Positions 50,494 through 58,910 of a stretch of DNA of 64,000 nt are shown here, piece by piece. The position numbers were made by a program, and so were the translations under genes. Numbering within the stretch: the first letter of the stretch is position 1; the number at the start of each line of letters is the position of its first letter. The notes under the pieces were generated by a model. It was not told the DNA's origin. It did not search any database and was given only the letters and a program-made list of their open reading frames with translations. The DNA comes from Arthrobacter sp. M4 (GTDB lineage Bacteria; Actinomycetota; Actinomycetes; Actinomycetales; Micrococcaceae), in NCBI RefSeq assembly GCF_020251205.1, contig NZ_JAIWYX010000005.1:286991-350990 (forward strand), written 5' to 3'.

Positions 50494-50509
50494 GATAAAA
50501 CGCTTAAGC
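50494..50509 (+). promoter_or_regulatory. LacI-type operator copy 2 (fructoside operon)
   Basis: GATAAAACGCTTAAGC, core TAAAACGCTT at 50496-50505, ending 14 bases before the GH32 start. An additional near-palindrome GTGACCTAGGTTAC (50471-50484) lies between the copies. The LacI regulator gene at 55216 closes the same operon. Confidence 0.65.
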
Positions 50510-50522
50510 AGATTGGACGTCA

Positions 50523-51965
50523 GTGCCGATGACCCGCTCAGTTTTCTTCCAGCCCGCAGATGGATGGGTTGGCGACCTCATCCCTTTCCAGAAGGACGGG
50601 GAGTTCTGGCTCTTCTATCTCCATGAGGACCGCAGCGACCCCAAGCCCGGAACATCGTGGAACCTGGTCACCACCAAGGACCTGGTCCAGCTTGAAGACC
50701 ATGGCATCTCGCTCCGTCACGGCGGCAAGGATGACCTTGATTTCAACGCCTACACAGGCAGCGTGGTGTGCGACCAGTCGGGTATCCATCACCTGTTCTA
50801 CACCGGGCAGAACCCCCGCAATCTCGGCCCGGATGGCGCCCCTTTGCAGCTGGTTATGCATGCCACCAGCACCGACGGCATGAAGACGTGGGTGAAGCAC
50901 CCCGAGCTGACCTTCGGCGCGCCGAAGGGCTATGAGACAGGCGACTGGCGTGACCCCTTCGTTTTCCTGGATGCCGAGGCGGGCGTGTGGCGGATGCTCC
51001 TGGCTGCCCGGCACGCGGATGGACCGGAGCGGCGCCGGGGCGTCATTGCCCAATGCGTTTCCGTGGACCTGATGGCTTGGAAGCACACGGAGCCGTTCTG
51101 GGATCCGCGCCGTTACATCACGCACGAATGTCCGGAAGTCTTCTCCTGGGGCGAGTGGTGGTACATGGTCTACTCCGAGTTTTCGGAGTCCTTCACCACC
51201 CGTTACCGGATGGCCAAGAGCCCTGAAGGACCATGGACCGTCCCGGAACTGGACAGCATCGACGGACGCGCCTTTTACGCCTCCAAGTCCGCCGAGCGTG
51301 ACGGGCGCCGTTTCTTCTTCGGCTGGATTGCCAGCAGGGAAGACAACCGCGACGACGGCCCGTGGCAGTGGGCGGGCACCATGTCCGTCTTGGAGGCGCG
51401 GCAGAGTCCCAACGGAACGCTCGCCTTCGGCTTCGCGGACGAACTCGTGGACAGCTTTTGGGAAGATGTTCCCGCCACCTTCCACACGGAACTGCCGGCG
51501 ACGCTGTACGTTCCAGATGGCTACAAGGCTTTGGTATCCAGCGAAGATATGCCAAGCCAGTTCTACGCCCGGGCTGTGCTGAATATCGAACCAGGAACCA
51601 CGGAATGTGGACTGCTCCTTCGCTCGAGCGCGGACGGGGACAGGTCCTACATCGTCCGGCTGGAACCCAAGCGCGGACGCCTGGTCTTCGATCGCTGGCC
51701 GCGGAAAATCACCGGTGAAGCCCAATGGCACATCTCCGGTGATGTTCCCTTCGACATTGAGCTGGAAAGGCCGTGCGATCTTGGCCCCGGCGAGCACACC
51801 CTCGAAGTCATCGTCGATGGAGATCTCTGCGTTGCCGTGCTGGATCGCAAAGTATCACTCAGTACCCGAATCTATGACCTACCCACGGGACGGATCGGAG
51901 TCTTCGCAGGTGAAGGATCCGTCATCGTTAGCGACCTTGAAGTACGCAAGCGCACCGACAACTGA
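50523..51965 (+). CDS. Glycoside hydrolase family 32 enzyme (beta-fructosidase type)
   Basis: 480-residue GH32 enzyme: five-bladed propeller (about residues 10-300) with the nucleophile Asp18 in GWVGDLIPF, the transition-state motif RDP (143-145) and the acid/base Glu202 in HECPEVFSW; then a C-terminal beta-sandwich (about 320-478). No signal peptide, so it acts in the cytoplasm on fructosides brought in by the ABC importer that follows. Substrate could be sucrose, a fructo-oligosaccharide or difructose compounds. GTG at 50523 (GGA six bases upstream) or ATG at 50529. Confidence 0.87.
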   Translation: MPMTRSVFFQPADGWVGDLIPFQKDGEFWLFYLHEDRSDPKPGTSWNLVTTKDLVQLEDHGISLRHGGKDDLDFNAYTGSVVCDQSGIHHLFYTGQNPRNLGPDGAPLQLVMHATSTDGMKTWVKHPELTFGAPKGYETGDWRDPFVFLDAEAGVWRMLLAARHADGPERRRGVIAQCVSVDLMAWKHTEPFWDPRRYITHECPEVFSWGEWWYMVYSEFSESFTTRYRMAKSPEGPWTVPELDSIDGRAFYASKSAERDGRRFFFGWIASREDNRDDGPWQWAGTMSVLEARQSPNGTLAFGFADELVDSFWEDVPATFHTELPATLYVPDGYKALVSSEDMPSQFYARAVLNIEPGTTECGLLLRSSADGDRSYIVRLEPKRGRLVFDRWPRKITGEAQWHISGDVPFDIELERPCDLGPGEHTLEVIVDGDLCVAVLDRKVSLSTRIYDLPTGRIGVFAGEGSVIVSDLEVRKRTDN

Positions 51966-52013
51966 ATAGCCCAACCCTCCTCCTCTCCGTTCGAATCAAG
52001 GGAGATTGCCGCA

Positions 52014-53348
52014 ATGAAGAAGCTTTTCCGAACCGCCGCCCTCGCCGCGGCCGCCGCCCTGGCATTGTCCGCCTGTGGCGGCGGAGCGGCCAGCAGCCCC
52101 ACAAACGTGAGTCCGACGGGGGAGATCAAGCCCCGGGAAATCTCATGGTTGCTATCCCGGCCCGCCGACGGCGCGGTCATCAACATCATGAAGAAGCTCG
52201 CCGCCGACTACGCCAAGGACCACCCGGGCTTCTCGCTCAACCTGATCACCACCCCGGACCGACCTTCCTATATCCAAAAGCTGGAGACCCTGGCCGCTGC
52301 GAACAAGCTTCCGGAGCTTTTCGATACCGACGCCACACCGTTCGCTCGGCAATTGGCCCAGCAGGGAAAGATGGTTGACGCTGAGAAACTATTGAAATCG
52401 CTGAACGTCTACGACAGCTACCGGCCCGGCGCCCTCGACTACCAGCGTTTCGACGACGGATCGCTGTACATGATTCCGTTCCAGTTCGAGCTGGAGTTCA
52501 TCTGGTACAACAAGGCTCTCCTGCAGAAAGCGGGAGTGGCTGTCCCCAAGTCGTTGGACGACATCCCGGCAATGTGCACCGCACTCCGACAGGCCGGCAT
52601 CACCCCAATCGCCATCGACGGCCAGGACCAATGGCCCTTGGAGCGCTACGTCGCCTACCAGCCGTTCAGGGCACAGGGTCCGGACTTCATCCAGAAACTA
52701 AAGAAGGGCGACGCCAAATTCGCCGACGCGGCTGGCCAGAAGACCGTTCAATGGCTCTCCTCACTGGGCAAGGCTAAGTGTTTCCAGGACGGATTCTCCG
52801 CCCAGGGTTACTCTGATGCACAGAACCAGTTCACGTCGGGACAAGCCGCCATGTACAACATCGGCACGTGGGAACTGCCCAGCCTGGCAACGGACAAGCT
52901 GAACCCGGCGGTGCGTAACGACGTCGACTTCTTCACGCTCCCAACCACGGCGGGTTCGGCAACCGCCGCAAACGAGTATGTCTCGCCGTCGGGCATCGGC
53001 ATGGCCGTCAACGCCAAGACCTATGACCCGCTGGTGGCAGATTTCCTCAAGTTCGCCCTGAACAAGTACCCCACTGAGTACGCCGCCACGGGTGCGCTCT
53101 CGCCCACCACCAATGTGCAGACGACAGTCCCGGCGAACGCCACACCCCTGTACAAGAAGGCCCTGGACAAGGCCAACGACCTGGGGACCAAGCAGGCCAT
53201 GCCTTGGGACACGCAGCTTGACCCAACCACCAACACCAGGCTGCAGCAGGAACTCGTGCTCCTGGTCCAGGGAAACACCACGCCGGAGCAGTTCACGAGC
53301 ACGATGGACAGCACCATCGCCCAGAACGCCCCAAAGTTCTTCAAGTAA
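52014..53348 (+). CDS. ABC transporter sugar-binding lipoprotein
   Basis: 444-residue extracellular solute-binding protein family 1 member. Signal peptide MKKLFRTAALAAAAALALSAC with lipobox LSAC (Cys21), then a Gly/Ser linker. The body has PELFDTDATPFARQLAQQGK and PFQFELEFIWYNKALLQKAGV, typical of CUT1-type oligosaccharide binding proteins. GGGAG precedes the ATG. Probably binds the fructoside hydrolysed by the GH32 enzyme. Confidence 0.88.
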   Translation: MKKLFRTAALAAAAALALSACGGGAASSPTNVSPTGEIKPREISWLLSRPADGAVINIMKKLAADYAKDHPGFSLNLITTPDRPSYIQKLETLAAANKLPELFDTDATPFARQLAQQGKMVDAEKLLKSLNVYDSYRPGALDYQRFDDGSLYMIPFQFELEFIWYNKALLQKAGVAVPKSLDDIPAMCTALRQAGITPIAIDGQDQWPLERYVAYQPFRAQGPDFIQKLKKGDAKFADAAGQKTVQWLSSLGKAKCFQDGFSAQGYSDAQNQFTSGQAAMYNIGTWELPSLATDKLNPAVRNDVDFFTLPTTAGSATAANEYVSPSGIGMAVNAKTYDPLVADFLKFALNKYPTEYAATGALSPTTNVQTTVPANATPLYKKALDKANDLGTKQAMPWDTQLDPTTNTRLQQELVLLVQGNTTPEQFTSTMDSTIAQNAPKFFK

Positions 53349-53355
53349 CCGCAGC

Positions 53356-53382
53356 GGCGGGAGCCCATCCCGGGCTCCCGCC
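53356..53382 (+). terminator. Intercistronic hairpin after the binding-protein gene
   Basis: 11-bp perfect stem (53356-53366 with 53372-53382, core CGGGAGCCC) and a five-base loop, between the binding-protein stop and the permease ribosome binding site. Such hairpins protect the upstream mRNA or attenuate transcription so that more binding protein than permease is made. Confidence 0.65.
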
Positions 53383-53397
53383 CCGAAAGGCCCCACA

Positions 53398-54279
53398 ATG
53401 CTTCCCACTAGGTCACGGCTCTCAGTCCTGGTCTTTCTCCTCCCGCCCCTGCTCCTTTATGGCGCGGCAGTGCTGTTCCCAATCCTGCAATCGCTGTTCC
53501 TGAGCTTCTTCTCCTGGAACGGCATCAGCGACATGGAGTTCATTGGCCTTGCCAACTACCTCCGGATGTTCACCGGCGACGACGTCTTTTGGCGCTCCTT
53601 CTTCAACGCCCTGGGCTATCTGGCCATCTGCCTGATCCTCCAGTTGGGTGGGGCGCTTTTTGTCGCCAGTCTCCTGACTTCCCTGCGCCGGGGTGCCGAA
53701 CTCATCAAGACCCTGTATCTCCTTCCAGCCGTGATTTCCACGGTTGCCATCGCTTTCCTCTTTGTGCGGATCTATTCGATAGATCCGGTGGGCCTGCTCA
53801 ACCAGCTCCTGCATTGGATCGGCCTGGGCGATCTTGAACGTGCCTGGCTTTCAGACGTCAACACCGTCCTGGCCGCGGTCTCTGCCCCCGAAGGGTGGCG
53901 CTTCACTGGGCTGTACATGCTCATCATCTACGCGGCCTTGCTTGCGGTACCCAAGGAACTGGAGGAAGCCGCCATCCTCGATGGCGCATCCCGGTGGCAA
54001 CTGTTCACAAAGATCCGCTTCCCCTTCATCCGTCCGGTGTGGATCACCACCGTGATTATGGCCACCACCTACGGCCTGCGCGGCTTTGACATCCCCTATC
54101 TCATGACCAACGGCGGCCCGGGCCAGTCCTCGGAACTGCTGACCACTTACATGTACAAGACAGCCTTCACCAGCACTGACTTTGGCTACGCCAGCACCAT
54201 CTCGGTGTTCATCGTTATCGAGTGCCTTGTCGCCGTCGGCCTCATCCTCGTGATGCTCAAACGAAAGGCGGACGCATGA
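53398..54279 (+). CDS. ABC sugar permease, MalF/UgpA type
   Basis: 293-residue permease with six hydrophobic helices, and the EAA loop EEAAILDGASRWQLFTKIRFPFIRP (about residues 196-220). FLLPPLLLYGAAVLFPILQSLFLSF begins the first helix. ATG at 53398 has CGAAAGG before it; the upstream open frame is a shadow of the binding-protein gene. Overlaps the next gene by four bases. Confidence 0.88.
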   Translation: MLPTRSRLSVLVFLLPPLLLYGAAVLFPILQSLFLSFFSWNGISDMEFIGLANYLRMFTGDDVFWRSFFNALGYLAICLILQLGGALFVASLLTSLRRGAELIKTLYLLPAVISTVAIAFLFVRIYSIDPVGLLNQLLHWIGLGDLERAWLSDVNTVLAAVSAPEGWRFTGLYMLIIYAALLAVPKELEEAAILDGASRWQLFTKIRFPFIRPVWITTVIMATTYGLRGFDIPYLMTNGGPGQSSELLTTYMYKTAFTSTDFGYASTISVFIVIECLVAVGLILVMLKRKADA

Positions 54280-55181
54280 CCGCGCAAGCAGCCCCAGTCA
54301 CCAGGACGATCTCTGCCCTGCCAAGCAGCAGCCCGCCCTACCGCAGCAGGCGTCGGCCCAGCCTTTACAGGACGCTCTCGAAAACGCTGATCATCCTCAT
54401 CGTCATCGTGCAGGTTTATCCGCTGGCCTGGCTGTTCATCACCAGCCTTCGCACGGAACACGACTTTGCCACCGGAGACCCATTCGCTCTTCCGGCAGCG
54501 CTGACCTTGGATAATTACGCGCGGGCCTTCCAGACCGGCAACCTTGGCCTGAACATCCTGAACAGCTTTATCGTCACGATGGGCGCCAACGTCCTGATCG
54601 TGATTCTAGGGATGATGGCTGCCTACGCCATCCAGGTCCTCGGTTTCCGGCTGAGCCACCTGGTCCGAGGACTGTTCCTGATCGGAATCATCGTCCCGGT
54701 CCAGATCGCCCTGGTTCCTTTGTTCATCGACTATTCAACCGTGAACCTGCTGGACACCTATCAATCGATGATTATCCCCCTGGCAGGGTTCTCCCTCCCG
54801 ATGTCTGTCTACCTGTTCTCATCCTTCTTCGAATACATCCCGCGGGAGACCTACGAGGCAGCATCCCTGGACGGCGCCGGTCCGTACCGGATCTTCGGTT
54901 TGATCACGCTTCCCCTTTCGGTCAATACGGTGGTCACCGTTGTGTTGGTGAACAGCATCTTCATCTGGAACGACTTCATTTTCGCCAACACATTTGTCCT
55001 TTCCGAGGAGCTCAAGACCATTCCCTTGGGCCTGCAAAACTACATCGGAGCCATGGGGAAAGTAGACTGGACCGCCACGTTCGCGGCTGTTTGTGTGACG
55101 ATCACGCCGTTGTTGCTGGTCTTCCTGGTGCTCAACAAAGCGATGATCCAAGGCCTTGAGAGCGGGGCGACAAAGGGCTAA
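54276..55181 (+). CDS. ABC sugar permease, MalG/UgpE type
   Basis: 301-residue permease with six hydrophobic helices, a 35-residue hydrophilic basic N-terminus and the EAA loop YEAASLDGAGPYRIFGLITLPLS (about residues 196-218). FIWNDFIFANTFV near the end is diagnostic of MalG-type subunits. ATG at 54276 overlaps the preceding stop. No ATPase gene is present in this operon, so the importer presumably shares a general MsiK-like ATPase encoded elsewhere, as is common in actinobacteria. Confidence 0.88.
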   Translation: MTAQAAPVTRTISALPSSSPPYRSRRRPSLYRTLSKTLIILIVIVQVYPLAWLFITSLRTEHDFATGDPFALPAALTLDNYARAFQTGNLGLNILNSFIVTMGANVLIVILGMMAAYAIQVLGFRLSHLVRGLFLIGIIVPVQIALVPLFIDYSTVNLLDTYQSMIIPLAGFSLPMSVYLFSSFFEYIPRETYEAASLDGAGPYRIFGLITLPLSVNTVVTVVLVNSIFIWNDFIFANTFVLSEELKTIPLGLQNYIGAMGKVDWTATFAAVCVTITPLLLVFLVLNKAMIQGLESGATKG

Positions 55182-55215
55182 ATATGCCGCTGGTTAGACT
55201 AGGACGGGAGGGCCA

Positions 55216-56295
55216 ATGACGTCTGGGAAAAGCTCGAGGGACACTGAAGCGGATTCGGTGCAGCCTCTGACGGCACGGAAGCCGGGTCACCCAGTTACCC
55301 TTCGCGATGTCGCCGAACTGGCAGGCGTATCATCGGCCACGGTGTCGCTGATCGTCAACAAAAAGAAGGATGCCCGGATCGGCGTTGAGACCCGGCGTCG
55401 TGTCCGGGAAGCCATCAACCAACTTGGCTATAGGCCGAACGCCATGGCCAAGAACCTGGTCAGTGGGACTTCCAGGTTTATTGGACTTGTTGCCGACGGT
55501 GTGGCTACCACCCCATTCGCGGGCCAGATCATCCATGGCGCACAGGACGAAGCCTGGAAGCACGGCTTTGTTTTGCTCGTGGCCAACACGGAAGGCGATG
55601 ACGCCGTCGAAGAGGACGCCATTTCGATGATGCTTGAGCACAAAGTGCGCGGCATCCTGTACTCAACCTGGTTCCACCGTGCAGCCGAAATTCCAGCGGC
55701 ACTGAATGAAACAGACTTTGTTTTGGTTAACTGCTTCGCTCCCGGAACCGATGCGCCCGCGGTTGTACCTAACGAAGTACAAGGGGGGCGATCCGCCACC
55801 GAAATCCTCACCCGGAAAGGCCACCGCAGGATCGCTTTTATCAACGCGACCACGCCAGCTCCGGCGAGGGACGGACGGCTTCAGGGGTACCAGCAGGCTC
55901 TGGCATCGGCCGGCATTCCCTTCGACCCGCATCTTGTGTTCGACGCCTACCCCGACCAGGAAGGCGGGTATGCGGCCGCCGACAAGCTGCTGGACCTCAA
56001 CGTCACCGCTGTGTTCTGCTACAACGACCGAATGGCCATGGGTCTCTACGACGCCCTGGTCCGCCGCGGGATCTCCGTCCCTGACGATTTGGCGGTTGTC
56101 GGATTCGACAACCAGGAAGTCATAGCCGCCCACCTCCGCCCGCCGCTTTCGAGCGTGGGCCTTCCGCACTACGAACTGGGTGCCGCAGGAGTACGGCTAC
56201 TGCTGGGAATCGAAAAGCCGGAGGGCTACCCGATGGTCAAAATTGAATGCCCTGCCGTTGAACGCGACTCAGTTGCTTCAACCGTCCCAGCCTGA
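55216..56295 (+). CDS. LacI-family regulator of the fructoside operon
   Basis: 359-residue LacI regulator: about 25 hydrophilic residues, then HTH TLRDVAELAGVSSATVSLIVN (about residues 28-48), hinge NAMAKNLVSG and effector domain to about 345. Starts 34 bases after the permease gene with GGGAGGG before the ATG. Expected to bind the TAAAACGCTT pair ahead of the GH32 gene and be released by a fructoside. Confidence 0.87.
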   Translation: MTSGKSSRDTEADSVQPLTARKPGHPVTLRDVAELAGVSSATVSLIVNKKKDARIGVETRRRVREAINQLGYRPNAMAKNLVSGTSRFIGLVADGVATTPFAGQIIHGAQDEAWKHGFVLLVANTEGDDAVEEDAISMMLEHKVRGILYSTWFHRAAEIPAALNETDFVLVNCFAPGTDAPAVVPNEVQGGRSATEILTRKGHRRIAFINATTPAPARDGRLQGYQQALASAGIPFDPHLVFDAYPDQEGGYAAADKLLDLNVTAVFCYNDRMAMGLYDALVRRGISVPDDLAVVGFDNQEVIAAHLRPPLSSVGLPHYELGAAGVRLLLGIEKPEGYPMVKIECPAVERDSVASTVPA

Positions 56296-56364
56296 ACGCG
56301 CATCAAGTCGGTGGCGTGGAGCGGAGTTGCGCCCATCGTGTTGCACTGCTTGTAGGGTTGACGG

Positions 56365-56817
56365 GTGCGAGCCATTCTCCAGCGGGTCACCCGCGCTGAG
56401 GTTACCGTCGACGGCGAAACTATCGGAGCCATTGACCGGCCCGGGTTAGTGGTTCTCGCCGGAGCAACCCACACTGACACCCGAGATGACGCAGCGGCGT
56501 TGGCCAACAAGATTTGGACCCTGAGGATCCTCGACGACGAAAAGTCCTGTTCCGATGAGAACGCGCCACTCCTAGTGGTTAGCCAGTTCACGCTCTACGC
56601 GGAAACGCGCCGCGGACGCAGGCCGTCGTGGTCTGCCGCGGCACCGGGAGCGATCAGCGAGCCCCTGATCGATTCACTGGTGGAGGAACTACGCAGCCTC
56701 GGCGCAGAAGTGGCCACCGGACGATTCGGCGCGATGATGCAGGTTTCGCTGGTCAACGACGGCCCCTTCACCATCAGCCTAGACACGGCAGATTTCGCTA
56801 CCCCACGCCGCGGTTAG
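56365..56817 (+). CDS. dtd: D-aminoacyl-tRNA deacylase
   Basis: 150-residue DTD, which hydrolyses D-aminoacyl-tRNAs (and Gly-tRNAAla) as a translation proofreading factor. MRAILQRVTRAEVTVDGE, the catalytic SQFTLYA motif (about residues 72-78) and NDGPFT (about 131-136; the usual cis motif is Gly-Pro) are clear. GTG start. A housekeeping gene that ends the accessory region. Its 3' end overlaps the convergent small gene by 20 bases. Confidence 0.93.
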   Translation: MRAILQRVTRAEVTVDGETIGAIDRPGLVVLAGATHTDTRDDAAALANKIWTLRILDDEKSCSDENAPLLVVSQFTLYAETRRGRRPSWSAAAPGAISEPLIDSLVEELRSLGAEVATGRFGAMMQVSLVNDGPFTISLDTADFATPRRG

Positions 56818-57049
56818 CGTCCAGGAGGTCCGGCTCGAGCGACACAACGATCCGCACGCCGGGGCCGTCCTCCGTGATCCGCATTGTCAGGTTCCGGGCC
56901 AACAGCGCCTCTCCTGTCCCAAGAGCTGGCACGGCTTCCAGCTGGGCGGCCAGACGGCTCACAGCGGATGCCATGGCCCTACCCCAGTGCTGTGGATCAC
57001 GGCTGGAGGCAATTGCCTCGCCAGCAAACTCAGTGTTGATAGTGTCCAT
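56798..57049 (-). CDS. Small hypothetical protein
   Basis: 83-residue protein (MDTINTEFAGEAIASSRDPQ onward) with an alpha-helical first half and beta-like NLTMRITEDGPGVRIVVSLEPDLLD end. No family recognised. ATG at 57049 with GAGAGG about 13 bases upstream, or TTG two codons earlier. Overlaps the dtd stop on the opposite strand and lies after the ACT-domain gene on its own strand (51-base gap). Confidence 0.55.
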   Translation of the reverse strand: MDTINTEFAGEAIASSRDPQHWGRAMASAVSRLAAQLEAVPALGTGEALLARNLTMRITEDGPGVRIVVSLEPDLLDANRGVG

Positions 57050-57100
57050 CTCCAAAGACCTCTCTCGAAAGTGCTGTCCGCGACAGGTACCGGTATAGCG

Positions 57101-58024
57101 TTAGGTGCGATCCGGCGTCGGATCCTGGCTGTGGGCCAGGATTTCTGCCAGCTCGGCGAGCCGATGCGCGCGGGCCGATTCCGCTGGGGTGAATGGTTCG
57201 CCGGGGCGGGAAAAGACCAGCGGTCCATGCCAGGCCGTGGGGATCTTGAGCAGTGCAGAAGGGTCGACGGCGGCGGGCGGCGGGGGCGTCGAAAACGCAC
57301 CGGCAGTTCGCGGCTGGCTATCCGACGGCAGGCCTGGGTGATGGGTCGACCCCTCGGTGTCCTGCGCCACGATGTTGGCGCCCAAGAGTTCAGCGACAGC
57401 GAGCGGCAGCTCATCGGGGTTGGCTGCCACGCGGGCCGCCAGGCTCAGCGCTTTCGTCTGGCCGTCGGCCATGGCCAGGGCGGTGGTTGGCCAAACGTGC
57501 GTTTCACGGCCACCGGCAAGATCCAGTGCCGCAACAATGTCGTGTTCCCGCAGGTGGCCTGGCGCCGAAAGCACAAATTCGTCCACCACCGTTCCGTCCA
57601 TCGGATGCACGTGGATGCTGAGGATGTTTGTGTCCAGCCTGGCGAGTGATGCTGTGACCTTCTTGAGTGCGCCGGGCTGGTCCCTGAGGACGGTGCGCGC
57701 CCGCCACAATGCTGGAGCGTCGCTGAGTTTGCGGCGATGCCGAAGCGCCGGCGCGTGCAGCCAACCGCGGAGAACCTTCGCCGCGGAGGGCTCGGCAACC
57801 CAAATCACCAGTACGGTAGCCGTGACGGTCAACAGCAAAACCTTGGCTACGTAGGGCAAGTGGGTTTCCACCACCAGCGCATGTACCAGCAGTTCGATGG
57901 GAAGCATGATTGCAATGTTCGCGAGGGTCAGCCTTGCCTTCGGAGGTTCGGGCAGCTGACCGCAGACCTCGCAGGAGAGCTCGGCCGTGGCATGAGTTCT
58001 CACCTTGGGCTTCATGACACCCAT
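57101..58024 (-). CDS. Membrane protein with ACT-like amino-acid-binding domain
   Basis: 307-residue protein: a cytoplasmic N-terminus with CEVCGQ, two hydrophobic helices (about residues 33-50 and 60-78), an ACT domain (WRARTVLRDQPGALKKVTASLARLDTNILS onward, about 107-170) and a Pro/Ala-rich C-terminal region. ACT domains bind amino acids; here the domain is membrane-anchored, suggesting a sensor. Partner and ligand unknown. Promoter region holds a 17-bp tandem repeat array. Confidence 0.7.
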   Translation of the reverse strand: MGVMKPKVRTHATAELSCEVCGQLPEPPKARLTLANIAIMLPIELLVHALVVETHLPYVAKVLLLTVTATVLVIWVAEPSAAKVLRGWLHAPALRHRRKLSDAPALWRARTVLRDQPGALKKVTASLARLDTNILSIHVHPMDGTVVDEFVLSAPGHLREHDIVAALDLAGGRETHVWPTTALAMADGQTKALSLAARVAANPDELPLAVAELLGANIVAQDTEGSTHHPGLPSDSQPRTAGAFSTPPPPAAVDPSALLKIPTAWHGPLVFSRPGEPFTPAESARAHRLAELAEILAHSQDPTPDRT

Positions 58025-58084
58025 GGTGCCGTGCGGCTGTTACCGCCGGATTGCCGTCGCGTCACGATTTGGCGCGGCCCGCCG

Positions 58085-58185
58085 TCGACCCCGATCCGCC
58101 GTCTAGCGCGGCCCGCGGAAGAACCCGGTCCGCCGTCGAACCCGGTCCGCGGAAGAACCCGGTCCGCGGTCGAACCGGATAGCCG
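58085..58185. repeat. Array of about six 17-bp tandem repeats
   Basis: Six consecutive units of about 17 bases with the consensus TCGAACCCGGTCCGCGG (units at 58085, 58102, 58119, 58136, 58153 and 58170). Units 3 and 5 (AAGAACCCGG...) match each other more closely than unit 4, so the array also reads as a 34-bp duplication. It lies between the ACT-domain gene start and the mscL stop. Confidence 0.85.
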
Positions 58186-58208
58186 TCGAGCTCCCCGTCG
58201 ACCCGTCC

Positions 58209-58658
58209 CTAGTTGCGGTCGGCTGCGTTTTGCGAAGGCTGGGCGTCGCGAGTGGAGGCGGCCACCTCGGTCAGGAGGTCGCGGATCTCAGCGAGGAGGG
58301 CGGTGTCGGCCGGGATGGGTTCCTCCTCCGGTTCCTCAGTGGCGAGCCGCGCCTTGACCAGGCTGTTGATCTTGTTCATGGGCGCCACGAAGATGAAGTA
58401 CACCACCGCAGCGGTGATCAGGAAGGTCACCAGTGCGGTGATGACGGCACCGAAGTCGACGAACGTCGCCGGGTTGTCCGGCCAGATCCGGAAGCCGAGG
58501 CCGTCCGCCTGAACCCCTCCGGCGGCGGCGATCACGGGGTTGATGATGTTCTTCGTGAACGCCGTGACCAGCGCGGTGAACGCAGTGCCGATGACAACGG
58601 CGATGGCCAGTTCGATGACGTTGCCGCGAAGAATAAAGTCCTTGAATCCCTTGAACAT
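58209..58658 (-). CDS. mscL: Large-conductance mechanosensitive channel
   Basis: 149-residue MscL: MFKGFKDFILRGNVIELAIA then VVIGTAFTALVTAFTKNII forms the amphipathic N-helix and TM1, TM2 is LVTFLITAAVVYFIFVAPM (about residues 70-90), and the C-terminal helix is acidic (EEPEEEPIPADTALLAEIRDLL). It releases solutes on hypo-osmotic shock. ATG at 58658 has GGAGG eight bases upstream; the longer frame is rejected. Confidence 0.95.
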   Translation of the reverse strand: MFKGFKDFILRGNVIELAIAVVIGTAFTALVTAFTKNIINPVIAAAGGVQADGLGFRIWPDNPATFVDFGAVITALVTFLITAAVVYFIFVAPMNKINSLVKARLATEEPEEEPIPADTALLAEIRDLLTEVAASTRDAQPSQNAADRN

Positions 58659-58910
58659 GGGAATGACCTCCGGGTATGGGCGGGTGATGTCAGACTCGGC
58701 CAGTGGGCGCAATAGGTACGCAGCAGTAGCCAACCAAGCGACGACGATACCATCGGCACCTCAAGACGCGTCCGTTGCTTTCATCACATTCGGTCCTGTT
58801 CCTTCCGTTCAACGGACTGCGGCTGCGCCCCGAGACGACTCCGAACGTACGATTCGAGGCGGACGACAAGGCCGCCGTCGGATAACCGTGAGGACAGAAG
58901 GCGGGCAACA

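Noticed and set aside
50538..51797. 419-residue minus-strand open frame opposite the GH32 gene
   Set aside because: GH32 catalytic motifs on the plus strand are decisive; the opposite frame shows no domain.
58085..58185. CRISPR-like array
   Set aside because: Units are contiguous 17-mers without unique spacers and no cas genes exist in the window.
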